From assembly GCF_900107795.1 (NCBI RefSeq), contig NZ_FNRL01000031.1, positions 1 to 64,000 of the forward strand: a stretch of 64,000 bases of DNA. Direction: 5' to 3'. Origin of the DNA: Chitinophaga terrae (ex Kim and Jung 2007) (lineage in GTDB: Bacteria > Bacteroidota > Bacteroidia > Chitinophagales > Chitinophagaceae). The notes beneath the pieces are model-generated. The model was not told where the DNA came from. It ran no database searches and worked only from the letters and a program-made list of their open reading frames with translations. Shown in pieces: positions 44,701-52,282 of this stretch; within the stretch, counting starts at the first letter, position 1, and each line of letters starts with the position of its first letter. A program made the position numbers and the translations under genes.

Positions 44701-46053
44701 TTCCTGCCAATGGCCCTGTCGACCGGCGCCGGCGCGGAGGTACAGAAACCGCTGGCTACAGTAGTGATCGGAGGATTGATCACTGCCACATTGCTCACGC
44801 TTATTGTGTTGCCGTTATTATACCTGTTGTTTGGCGAGGGTAAGAAGATCAATATCCGACCAGCAGGGGGATTAGGCATAATAGCCGTGTTGCTCCTCGC
44901 TCCAGGAACTATCCAGGCGCAAACAAGAGTATCCGTGGATGAGGCGATCGGAATGGGAAGCAGCAACCTGTTGCTGGCAGCCAACCAGCAACTGATCAAT
45001 AAGGGAAAGGCGCAGGTAAGAACTGCCAGCCTTATTCCCAAAACGGGCGTTTTTGCGGAAAACGAAGATTACCGGCCTTCAGATAAAACAGGCATCCTGA
45101 AAATTGGTCTTTCCCAAAGTATAGTATGGCCAGGATTGTATAAATCACAGCGCCGGCTATACGAAGCAACGCTGAAAGGATACCAGATCAGCGGGGAAGT
45201 AGTTGCCGCATCATTGAAAACGGAGATCCGCAGCGCATATTACCAGCTTTGGTTCCTGGAGGAAAAACAGAAACTCTACAACCGGTTGGATAGCATCTAC
45301 CGTACGCTGGATAACGCTGCCAGGCTGAAAGTTAAAACCGGCGACAGCCCGGGACTCGACAGCATAGCGGCCAATGTACGGTCAAAAGAGATCAGGGTTT
45401 TGATCCGCCAGTTGGACAACGATATGCTGATCCAGCAACAGGAGCTGCAACGATTGTTGAATACTACAGAGGTGCTGCTGCCGGTGAACGGGCCGCTGGA
45501 GAAGATGGATTTTGTGGCAATGGGCAACGATAGTTTGCATCCCCAGTTGTTGAACCAAAAGCAGCAGGTAGAAATTGCCAATGCAGGAATATCGGTTGCG
45601 AAAAATGAGAACAGGCCTGAGTTCTCGGGAAGATTTTTCAATCAACGCCTCTACGGCAAACCTGATCCTTATGCCGGTTTTTCTGTAACCGCCGCTGTAC
45701 CACTGTTTGGAATGGGTGCGTACAGGAACAGGGTTAAAACCGCCCAGGCGGAAGCCGCCTACCAGGCTTCTCAATACCAGTACGAATCGCAGCGCTTCGA
45801 AACTCAATTGCAACAGGCATTGCAGGAGGTGCAGAAGAACAGGAACCTGTTGCAGTTTTATGAAAGCGCGGGATTAATGCAGGCAGAAGAGATCATCAAA
45901 GCATCCACCCTGGCTTACAGGGCAGGACAGATCAGCTTCGCCGAACTATCGCAGTTCCTGGGCCAGGCCATCGATATTGAGAAAAACTATCTCGATAGCC
46001 TGAATGCCTATAATCATGCGGTCATTAACTATAATTATTTCATTCATCAATAA
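41746..46053 (+). CDS. CusA/CzcA-family RND pump fused to a TolC-like domain
   Basis: A 1435-residue fusion. Residues 1-1035 are a complete HME-type RND pump: P-D-I-T-N-N-Q-V near 38 and the relay G-A-I-D-F-G-L-I-V-D-G-A-V-I-I-V-E near 405. Residues about 1041-1059 form a second hydrophobic segment ending I-Q-A-Q that looks like a signal peptide, and from about 1060 a TolC-like outer-membrane protein follows with coiled-coil helices (A-A-V-P-L-F-G-M-G-A-Y-R-N-R). Pump and duct therefore come as one polypeptide, possibly cut after export. This long form is known in Bacteroidota. The adaptor gene follows after 8 bases. Confidence 0.93.
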   Translation: MLSTIIRFSIQHKLIIGLLTLALVGWGIWSARQLPIDAVPDITNNQVQIITNTPTLASQEVEQLVTYPIEQSLANLPDLIELRSISRFGLSVITIVFKEGVDIYFARQLIAEKLREAEEKIPPKVGKPEMAPVSTGLGEVYQYVIHPKKGSENKYTAMELRTMQDWIVARQLYGTPGIAEVNSFGGLVKQYEVAVKPDRLKALNVTLPEIFQALEKNNENTGGAYIDKKPNAYFIRGIGLVSSLEDIGNIVIKTADGIPVLIRNVATVQFGHAVRYGALTYNGEKEAVGGIVMMLKGANSAEVVGRIREKMETIKSSLPADVEIEPFLDRTGLVNRAINTVKRNLVEGALIVIFVLVLFLGNIRAGLIVASAIPLSMLFALGLMNLFGVSANLMSLGAIDFGLIVDGAVIIVEATMHHLGLRPSRRRLSQAEMDEEVFNAAARIRNSAAFGEIIILIVYIPILTLVGIEGKMFRPMAQTVGFAILGALILSLTYIPMMSALFLPKQHAEKETWSDKLMAWLQRHYEPVLKQAIKLKYWVIGVSVTLLAIAIILFSRMGGEFIPQLQEGDYAFHCILPQGSSLSQSIETSMQASRIIKSFPQVKMVVGKTGSAEVPTDPMPPEASDLVISLKPRKEWPVKESYESLASRMLEELEAIPGVFFEASQPIQMRFNELMTGVRQDVAIKIFGENIDTLATLAPKVAAIVQKVKGATAPQVERTVGLPQITVTYDRARMAGYGLNIQDINNTVAMAFAGKAASVVFENERKFDLVVRLDSTSRSTVDDVNNLYIALPDGTQIPLDQVAKVAIKEGPAQISREEGKRRIVVGFNVKGRDVASVVADIQKQLKAANLLPTGYYYTYGGTFENLQEASDRLRLAVPVCLLLIFLLLYFTFRSMNEALLIFTAIPMSAIGGVFALLLRGMPFSISAGVGFIALFGVAVLNGIVLISTFNQLKKDGVTDMVERIITGTKTRLRPVLMTAVVASFGFLPMALSTGAGAEVQKPLATVVIGGLITATLLTLIVLPLLYLLFGEGKKINIRPAGGLGIIAVLLLAPGTIQAQTRVSVDEAIGMGSSNLLLAANQQLINKGKAQVRTASLIPKTGVFAENEDYRPSDKTGILKIGLSQSIVWPGLYKSQRRLYEATLKGYQISGEVVAASLKTEIRSAYYQLWFLEEKQKLYNRLDSIYRTLDNAARLKVKTGDSPGLDSIAANVRSKEIRVLIRQLDNDMLIQQQELQRLLNTTEVLLPVNGPLEKMDFVAMGNDSLHPQLLNQKQQVEIANAGISVAKNENRPEFSGRFFNQRLYGKPDPYAGFSVTAAVPLFGMGAYRNRVKTAQAEAAYQASQYQYESQRFETQLQQALQEVQKNRNLLQFYESAGLMQAEEIIKASTLAYRAGQISFAELSQFLGQAIDIEKNYLDSLNAYNHAVINYNYFIHQ

Positions 46054-46061
46054 TAAAAAAT

Positions 46062-47246
46062 ATGAGGTATATAAAGATTATTGCCTTATTTATTGCTGCA
46101 ATAGTTTTCTTCTCCTGCAACAACAACCAGCCGGTAGCCGAAGGCCATGACCATGAACAGGAAGAAGGGGAGGAAGGACATACCGATTCCCTGTTCCTGA
46201 CCCCGGCACAGATAAAAAGCATAGGCATTGAATTTGGAAGCATTCAGCATAAACAACTGACAGCTTCGCTGAGGGCCAACGGCGTATTGAAAGTGCCGAA
46301 CCAGAACAAGGCTACTGTAAATACATTGTATAACGGTGTGGTAAAAACCCTGCTTATTCAAACAGGTAATACGGTGAAAAAGGGAGAGGTGATCGCCACT
46401 ATTTCCAATCCCCAGTTTATTGCCGCGCAGGAAGAATACCTGGCATTGAAACCTAAGATCCTGCTGGCAGAACAGGAAGTAGCAAGACAGAAGGAACTGA
46501 ACGAGGGCAATGCCGGTGCATTGAAGAACCTCCAGGCGGCATCAGCGGAATTGCATGCGCTGCAAACCCGCTCGGCTGCGCTGAAAGAACAGATCAGGCT
46601 AATGGGCATTAACCCCGAACAACTGAGCAATGGTAAGCTGGTATCCGTGATCGCTGTTCATAGTCCTATTTCCGGCGTGATCAGCAAAGTGACCGCCAAT
46701 GTAGGCAGCTACCTCGACATCAACACCCCGCTGGCAGAAGTAGTAGACAACAGCCAGTTGCACCTCGACCTGTTTATCTACGAAAAGGACCTGCCCAAAC
46801 TGAAAACCGGGCAACTGATCCACTTCACCCTGACGAACGACCCGGGTAAGGAATATGACGCCACTATCTTCTCGTTAGGCTCCTCTTTCGAAGGCGAGAG
46901 CAAGGCGATCAGCGTACATGCAAAGGTGAATGGCGACAAAACAGGATTGATAGACGGGATGGGCATCACTGCACTGATCAGTCTCGATAAAGCAGTAGTG
47001 CCGGCGGTTCCGGCAGAAGCAGTGGTCAACTACCAGAACCAGGACTATATTTTTGTTGTTACTAATCCTGCCGCTGCTTCCGGAAACAAATATTTTGAGC
47101 GGATACCTGTTGCCAAGGGTACAACAGATGTTGGCTTTACAGAAATAACGCCGCTGAAGGATATCCCGGATAGTTCAACGGTAGTTGTCAAAGGCGCTTT
47201 CTTTATATTAGCTAAACAGACGAATTCCGGCGAACATGAACACTAA
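46062..47246 (+). CDS. His-rich RND periplasmic adaptor lipoprotein
   Basis: A 394-residue CusB/CzcB-type adaptor. Lipobox F-F-S-C gives Cys19. The mature N-terminus carries an acidic and His-rich stretch G-H-D-H-E-Q-E-E-G-E-E-G-H (about 27-39), and the C-terminus ends E-H-E-H, so both ends can bind metal. Between them are the lipoyl halves, a coiled-coil hairpin (A-E-Q-E-V-A-R-Q-K-E-L-N-E-G) and the barrel domain. The His content points to Zn, Co or Cd rather than Cu/Ag, whose adaptors favour Met. It joins the fusion pump to the outer membrane. Confidence 0.93.
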   Translation: MRYIKIIALFIAAIVFFSCNNNQPVAEGHDHEQEEGEEGHTDSLFLTPAQIKSIGIEFGSIQHKQLTASLRANGVLKVPNQNKATVNTLYNGVVKTLLIQTGNTVKKGEVIATISNPQFIAAQEEYLALKPKILLAEQEVARQKELNEGNAGALKNLQAASAELHALQTRSAALKEQIRLMGINPEQLSNGKLVSVIAVHSPISGVISKVTANVGSYLDINTPLAEVVDNSQLHLDLFIYEKDLPKLKTGQLIHFTLTNDPGKEYDATIFSLGSSFEGESKAISVHAKVNGDKTGLIDGMGITALISLDKAVVPAVPAEAVVNYQNQDYIFVVTNPAAASGNKYFERIPVAKGTTDVGFTEITPLKDIPDSSTVVVKGAFFILAKQTNSGEHEH

Positions 47247-47256
47247 TCATTAAGTT

Positions 47257-49737
47257 ATGGAAAAGATCAAGATCAATTTACATCTGCTGCTCCCCGAAGT
47301 GCCCGACGAACGCGATGCATGCGTGGCAAGGATCATCTTTATCATGGAGCATCATAAAGGTATTGACAAAGCGCACCTGGTACCGGCAAATGATGGACAG
47401 GATGCACAACTGTGTTTCCACTACAATCCCGACGAGATCACTTTGCAACAGATACAGCGCTTCGCACAGAACGCCGGGGCAGCCATCACAGGCAAATACG
47501 GTCACCTGACTGTGGAAGTAGCATATACCCGGGAGCTGGAAGATAAGGCAATAGAGGACCAGCTCCGCAAACAGGCCGGCGTTGCAGGCGCCGTTGTTTC
47601 TTCGACAGGAAACATCCGCCTGGAATTTGACCGCAAACAGACAGACAGCAAACAGCTGCTGGCAGCGATCAGGAAACAAGGACTGAAAGTATTGAAAGGA
47701 GAAGAGAAACATCATGATCATACGCACGAACACGGAGCGGACCATGATCATGAGGCAGAAGGCGGGGAAGACCACGACCACGGTCATGACCATGGCGGCG
47801 GAGAACCTGTATGGCCCGCTATCGTCAGCTTTGGCATGCTGGTATTGGGTATTGCTGCCGATAACTTCTGGCAGCCGGCTTTCTTCACCGGGATCGTCAG
47901 ATTTGCCTGGTACGCACTGGCCTACCTGCCCGTCGGGTTCCCGGTAGCGTTGCGGGGTGTAAAATTGTTGCTGAAAGGAGACCTGTTCACGGAGTTCGTG
48001 TTAATGACCATTGCTACTTTAGGCGCTTTCTACATCGGCGAATACCCCGAGGGCGTAGCGGTCATGTTATTTTATACGGTAGGAGAACTGTTCCAGGATG
48101 CCGCTGTAAACCGCGCCAAACGAAGCATCAAGGCGTTGCTCGATATCAGACCTGATACGGCCGCTGTGCTGGTGAACGGAAGTTTTAAGGAAGTGCCGCC
48201 CGCCCAGGTGGAAATTGGCAGTACCATCCAGGTAAAGGCTGGAGAAAAAGTGCCGCTGGATGGCCTGATGCTAAGCGAGAGCAGTACTTTTAATACAGCC
48301 GCACTGACGGGCGAAAGCAAACCTGCCACTATCCGCAAAGGCGAAGCTGTGTTGGCTGGTATGATCAACCAGCAACAGGTGATCACCCTGGAAGTCACCA
48401 AACGGTTCAATGACAGCTCCCTGGCCCGTATCTTAACCATGGTACAGGAAGCAACTACCCGTAAGGCGAAAACAGAACAGTTTATCAGGAAGTTTGCGCG
48501 TATCTATACGCCGATAGTCGTACTATTGGCTGTATTGATCGCCCTGTTGCCTTATTTCTTTGTAGAGAATTACCGGTTCAACGATTGGTTATACAGGGCA
48601 TTGATCTTCCTGGTGATTTCCTGTCCATGCGCCCTCGTTATCTCTATCCCGCTCGGCTACTTCGGCGGCATAGGCGCAGCTTCCAGTAAGGGCATACTGT
48701 TCAAGGGCTCCAATTACCTCGACCTTATCACAAAGGTCAACAACGTGATCATGGATAAAACCGGGACGTTGACAAAAGGAGTATTTAAAGTGCAAACCGT
48801 TGAACATGCAACCAGCGATAAAACGGAATGGCTCTCACTGGCCGCAACATTGGAAGCGCAATCCACCCATCCCATCGCGAAGGCGGTGGTGGAGTATGTT
48901 GGCGTAAATAGCGCCGATAAGGCCACCAATATCGAAGAAATAAGCGGGCATGGATTGAAAGGGAACGTGAATGGAAAAATGGTATTGGCAGGCAACATCA
49001 AATTGCTGGAACAACAAGGGATCAAAGTGCCCGATGCGGTAAGACAAGTGACAGATACCATGGTAGCAGTAGCCGTGGATAGTAATTACACAGGATACCT
49101 GTCTATCGCCGATGAGATCAAAGAGGACAGCAAGGAAGCGATTGAACAACTACATAAACTGAATATTCGCACTACTATGTTGAGCGGCGATAAACAGTCG
49201 GTCGTCGATAAGGTATCCGGATCATTGAAGATTGATAACGCCTATGGCAACCTGTTGCCGGAAGACAAGGTGAAAAAGGTGGAAGATGTGAAAAAAGTTC
49301 CGGGCGCTGTAGTAGCATTTGTGGGAGATGGGATCAACGATGCACCGGTACTGGCGTTGAGCGATGTGGGTATTGCAATGGGAGGATTAGGTAGTGATGC
49401 AGCTATTGAAACAGCTGACGTAGTGATACAAACCGACCAACCATCCCGGATCGTGACGGCTATCAATATCGGAAAAGCTACCAGGAGAGTAGTGTGGCAA
49501 AACATTGTCTTTGCCTTTGGGGTGAAAGCCATTGTATTGGTATTAGGGGCGGGAGGACTTGCAACGATGTGGGAAGCTGTATTTGCAGATGTCGGCGTAG
49601 CATTGCTGGCCATCGTCAACGCGGTAAGAATCCAGCGAATGTTTCACGCAGAGACGCAAAAGGGGCAAAGAGGCATAAGATTTTTTTTAAGAGACATAAG
49701 TTTTTTTAAGAAAAATATTAGGAGAAAGCAAAAATAA
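47257..49737 (+). CDS. heavy-metal P1B-type ATPase with His-rich loop
   Basis: An 826-residue ATPase. Two ferredoxin-like units lie at about 1-148 without the C-x-x-C metal site, followed by a His/Asp-rich loop at 152-179. Core motifs: T-G-E-S 351-354 (actuator), Cys456-Pro-Cys458 in the membrane, phosphorylated Asp500 in D-K-T-G-T-L-T, and G-D-G-I-N-D-A-P in the hinge. CPC plus His-rich N-terminus fits a Zn/Cd/Pb exporter (ZntA/CadA group). The last ~30 residues are a basic extension beyond the usual N-A-V-R-I-Q-R end and are encoded by a repeat-like DNA stretch (49646-49737). Confidence 0.93.
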   Translation: MEKIKINLHLLLPEVPDERDACVARIIFIMEHHKGIDKAHLVPANDGQDAQLCFHYNPDEITLQQIQRFAQNAGAAITGKYGHLTVEVAYTRELEDKAIEDQLRKQAGVAGAVVSSTGNIRLEFDRKQTDSKQLLAAIRKQGLKVLKGEEKHHDHTHEHGADHDHEAEGGEDHDHGHDHGGGEPVWPAIVSFGMLVLGIAADNFWQPAFFTGIVRFAWYALAYLPVGFPVALRGVKLLLKGDLFTEFVLMTIATLGAFYIGEYPEGVAVMLFYTVGELFQDAAVNRAKRSIKALLDIRPDTAAVLVNGSFKEVPPAQVEIGSTIQVKAGEKVPLDGLMLSESSTFNTAALTGESKPATIRKGEAVLAGMINQQQVITLEVTKRFNDSSLARILTMVQEATTRKAKTEQFIRKFARIYTPIVVLLAVLIALLPYFFVENYRFNDWLYRALIFLVISCPCALVISIPLGYFGGIGAASSKGILFKGSNYLDLITKVNNVIMDKTGTLTKGVFKVQTVEHATSDKTEWLSLAATLEAQSTHPIAKAVVEYVGVNSADKATNIEEISGHGLKGNVNGKMVLAGNIKLLEQQGIKVPDAVRQVTDTMVAVAVDSNYTGYLSIADEIKEDSKEAIEQLHKLNIRTTMLSGDKQSVVDKVSGSLKIDNAYGNLLPEDKVKKVEDVKKVPGAVVAFVGDGINDAPVLALSDVGIAMGGLGSDAAIETADVVIQTDQPSRIVTAINIGKATRRVVWQNIVFAFGVKAIVLVLGAGGLATMWEAVFADVGVALLAIVNAVRIQRMFHAETQKGQRGIRFFLRDISFFKKNIRRKQK
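49646..49710 (+). repeat. repeat-like CACGCAGAGACGCAAA stretch inside the ATPase 3' end
   Basis: The bases CACGCAGAGACGCAAA followed by GGGGCAAAGAGGCATAAGA and two TTTTTTTAAG units look like a short dispersed repeat with internal near-repeats (GCAGAGACGCAAA, GGCAAAGAGGC). Sequences beginning in this way occur between genes in many genomes. Here it lies in frame and supplies the last codons of the ATPase, which suggests the stop codon was displaced by the insertion of the repeat. Confidence 0.45.
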
Positions 49738-49969
49738 GCAAATCGGTTAAAACCGTTCATATACAGTGGTTTATAATGCGTGAGGCAAAATTTGGAAGTA
49801 GGTGTCCAACAAGTTTTGGGCTTGAAATGACGAGGTTAGGTTACTAAATCGTTACTGATTACAGCTAACTGAATATTATATAAAAATCTATATTTCAGTC
49901 ATTTGCACCTCTTTTCATATTCCCTTGTAACTCAATGAAAGTTAATTTTAAACGTTAAACAATTGAGTT
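49738..49969 (+). other. junction region between host block and mobile element; int leader
   Basis: No gene is evident. At 49752-49765 a small palindrome (CGGTT-AA-AACCG) is present. Directly before the integrase start, TAACTCAAT (49928-49936) pairs with ATTGAGTTA (49962-49970); the right arm overlaps the A of the start codon. The left attachment site should be in or near here, but the matching right end is not in the window, so I cannot define its core. Confidence 0.5.
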
Positions 49970-51220
49970 ATGGAACAAGAGAAAAGATCCACGTTCAAAC
50001 TGCTTTTTTACCTGAAGAAGAATGAACCTAAGAAGAACGGAAACGTGCCTGTTATGGGACGTATCACTATTGACGGAATACCAAAATCCTTTAGTACCAA
50101 ACTGGACATCAACCCCAATAATTGGGATTTAAAGCACGGAAGAGTTTTAGGTAAAAGTGCCCAAGCCTTGGGTACCAATCTCAAATTGGACAATATTCGG
50201 ATGCGTATCAACAAGATTTACGATGATATGCTCAAGGATGAAGGCTTTGCAACTGCACAAAAAGTAAAGCTGTCCTTTTTAGGGGTTAGTGTAATGGATG
50301 ATGCCATTCTTAAAGTATTTAAAGACCAGAATGAAGATTTTGAAAGAATGGTAAGCAAGGGCAAACGTTCTCAGAATACTTACAATAAATACAAGACTGT
50401 ATATAACCATCTTAATGAATTTATAAAGGAACGCTATCACAGAGAAGATTTGGCATTTCGAGAACTTACCTCAGACTTTATCCGGGAGTTCGATTTCTTT
50501 CTACGAATAGATAAGGAATGTACACATAATACGGTTTGGGTTTATACCATGCCGGTTATTGCTTTGGCTGATCTTGCGATTAAAAAAGGCCTTATACGCC
50601 AAAACCCTTTTGAGGATTACGAAATCAGTATGGAAGAAACTGATCGCAGCTATCTTTTAAAGGAGAATGTAGAAAAGCTAATGCTTCTAAAACCGTCGAA
50701 GGACAAATATGAATTTGTAAAAGATATTTTCATTTTCAGTTGCTTTACAGGGCTTTTTTATATTGATATTCAAAAGCTGAAATGGAGCAATATACAGTCC
50801 TTTTTTGATGGGCACCAATGGATCATCAACAGAAGAAAAAAATCAGATGTTGCTTCAAACGTCCGCCTTTTGGAAATTCCGAAACGTATAATTGAAAAAT
50901 ACAGGGGACTTACACGTAGCGATTATGTTTTTCCGGTTCCTTCCAATGCTACCTGCAATAGCCATGTAAAGAAAATGATAGAAGAAGCAGAAATTGTTAC
51001 AGAACAAAAAATAACATTTCATACTGCACGCCACACATTTGCTACCATGTTCCTGACCGAAGGTGTTCCACTTGAAAGCCTTAGCAAAATGATGGGACAT
51101 AAAAATATTTCAACCACACAGATTTACGCCAAGATTACAAGTCAAAAAATCAGCAAGGATATGGATTTGGTGGCTCCCAAATTTAAGGAGATTGAAGACG
51201 CATTTTTGACAGTCTTATAA
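49970..51220 (+). CDS. tyrosine recombinase (integrase) of a mobile element
   Basis: A 416-residue site-specific recombinase of the Bacteroidota transposon/ICE type. Arm-binding domain about 8-100, SAM-like core-binding domain about 112-215, catalytic domain about 228-400. Catalytic residues seen: His351 and Arg354 in H-T-A-R-H-T-F, His377 in M-M-G-H-K-N, nucleophile Tyr386 in Q-I-Y-A-K. The first Arg, normally in T-G-L-R, is replaced by Phe263 (T-G-L-F-Y-I-D). Loss of this Arg is known in some Bacteroides integrases such as IntDOT. Codon usage is more AT-rich than the genes to the left. Confidence 0.93.
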   Translation: MEQEKRSTFKLLFYLKKNEPKKNGNVPVMGRITIDGIPKSFSTKLDINPNNWDLKHGRVLGKSAQALGTNLKLDNIRMRINKIYDDMLKDEGFATAQKVKLSFLGVSVMDDAILKVFKDQNEDFERMVSKGKRSQNTYNKYKTVYNHLNEFIKERYHREDLAFRELTSDFIREFDFFLRIDKECTHNTVWVYTMPVIALADLAIKKGLIRQNPFEDYEISMEETDRSYLLKENVEKLMLLKPSKDKYEFVKDIFIFSCFTGLFYIDIQKLKWSNIQSFFDGHQWIINRRKKSDVASNVRLLEIPKRIIEKYRGLTRSDYVFPVPSNATCNSHVKKMIEEAEIVTEQKITFHTARHTFATMFLTEGVPLESLSKMMGHKNISTTQIYAKITSQKISKDMDLVAPKFKEIEDAFLTVL

Positions 51221-51240
51221 TTAACTTCTATCAATAACGA

Positions 51241-51267
51241 GCAGAACTTATCGGTTCTGCTTTTTTT
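51241..51267 (+). terminator. integrase terminator
   Basis: GCAGAAC (51241-51247) pairs with GTTCTGC (51254-51260) across a 6-base loop and is followed by seven T, 20 bases after the integrase stop. Confidence 0.9.
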
Positions 51268-51743
51268 ATGCCCTTACTTTTTGCAGCCAAAGCACATTTA
51301 ATTTCCTATTCCCCTACTGTAAAAGAGCTTTTCGGCTACTCCTGGAACAGAAGATTAAAAAATATTGCCATCAACTTCTCCCATACAAAATAATTTTAAT
51401 CCTCCGTAAGTGTGGCTCTAATAGCCACACAGCTTTGAAAAAGTGATTTAAAAATTCAGCGAATTGGAAGTGTTATTTCAATGCACTGTAAACCATTTCT
51501 CAATGCCATCTTCTTGGCTTCCACATTCATTTTATCCAAAGACCCGTATGCTTTTTTGTCCCATTTCAAGAGCAAAGGTATTTCCGTGTTCTTAACGCAT
51601 CACAAAGGTCAGGCAAGTTTGGAAAATAATCTCCACCCTTTGGGTAGTATTTTTTTCCAAAACCTTGGTGCTGCTAAACACGAACCTTTTATGCTCGTGA
51701 AACGAAACATAGCATACTCCGGCTCTTTAAACGAATAAAAAAA

Positions 51744-51851
51744 ATGTCAGACAGAAAGATTAAAAACATTGGAAATGGTAATGAAACGAAACAGCACCTC
51801 CTCTCATTGCCGAATAAGTCTAAAAAAATCAAATCAGAACAAATTTCATAA
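51744..51851 (+). CDS. possible 35-residue basic peptide upstream of ssb
   Basis: An ATG-started frame of 35 codons ends 18 bases before the ssb start. The peptide is Lys-, Asn- and Ser-rich (starts M-S-D-R-K-I-K-N-I-G) with no recognisable motif. Preceding poly-A matches the translation-initiation style of the genes around it. It could be a leader peptide or chance. Confidence 0.25.
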   Translation: MSDRKIKNIGNGNETKQHLLSLPNKSKKIKSEQIS

Positions 51852-51869
51852 CGCAAAAAAGTAGAAAAC

Positions 51870-52247
51870 ATGAACATCACAGGAAGACTGACAAGGGATG
51901 CGGAAGTACGCATAACGTCACAGGACAAACAAGTAGTAAACTTTTCGATAGCAACCAACGACAGCTACCGTAACAAACAGGGCGAACGCAAAGAGCAAAC
52001 TACCTATTTCGATTGCTCATACTGGATAAGCCCGAATGTAGCGAAGATACTCACTAAAGGTATATTGGTGGAGCTGACAGGCAGGGTAAGTGCTAGGGCG
52101 TGGACAGGTAATGACGGAGAAGCACACGCAGGATTGAATTTCCATACCTCAAACATCAAACTGCACGGAGGGGGCAAGAAATCAGAAACCGCACAAACTA
52201 CCACAGGAACAAGCAACAACAAGTCAGAGGACGATCTCCCATTTTAA
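51870..52247 (+). CDS. ssb: single-stranded DNA-binding protein
   Basis: A 125-residue SSB. OB fold 1-105 with the usual start M-N-I-T-G-R-L-T-R-D-A-E-V-R, aromatic residues for ssDNA stacking (Y31, W50 region), and V-E-L-T-G-R-V-S-A-R-A-W. The C-terminal tail ends S-E-D-D-L-P-F, the acidic tip that recruits replication and repair proteins. It is the plasmid/ICE-type SSB and probably protects single-stranded transfer or replication intermediates of the element. Confidence 0.95.
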   Translation: MNITGRLTRDAEVRITSQDKQVVNFSIATNDSYRNKQGERKEQTTYFDCSYWISPNVAKILTKGILVELTGRVSARAWTGNDGEAHAGLNFHTSNIKLHGGGKKSETAQTTTGTSNNKSEDDLPF

Positions 52248-52282
52248 CAACGAATATTTCAAACATTTAAAATCATTTTATC

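Larger units (their letters stand above)
51221..51869 (+). other. 649-base region after the integrase, mostly non-coding
   Basis: It holds the integrase terminator, an 8-bp hairpin GTGTGGCT/AGCCACAC (51410-51417 with 51423-51430), and a 35-codon open frame at 51744-51851. An 85-codon frame at 51481-51738 and an antisense one at 51689-51958 are open, but neither has features of a real protein; the region resembles the degenerate spacer found downstream of integrases in related elements. Confidence 0.45.

Noticed and set aside
47690-47800. Apparent CAT/GAC repeats near 47.7 kb considered as a tandem repeat or CRISPR-like array
   Set aside because: It is the coding stretch of the His/Asp-rich loop of the P-type ATPase; no spacers or regular repeat units exist.
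49738-49969. Search for a tRNA or tmRNA end as the integration target
   Set aside because: No cloverleaf or T-loop-like sequence was found, so the attachment site is unassigned.
51481-51738. An 85-codon plus-strand open frame after the integrase
   Set aside because: Composition and lack of any domain pattern suggest spacer DNA; an antisense frame overlaps its end and neither has a convincing start context.
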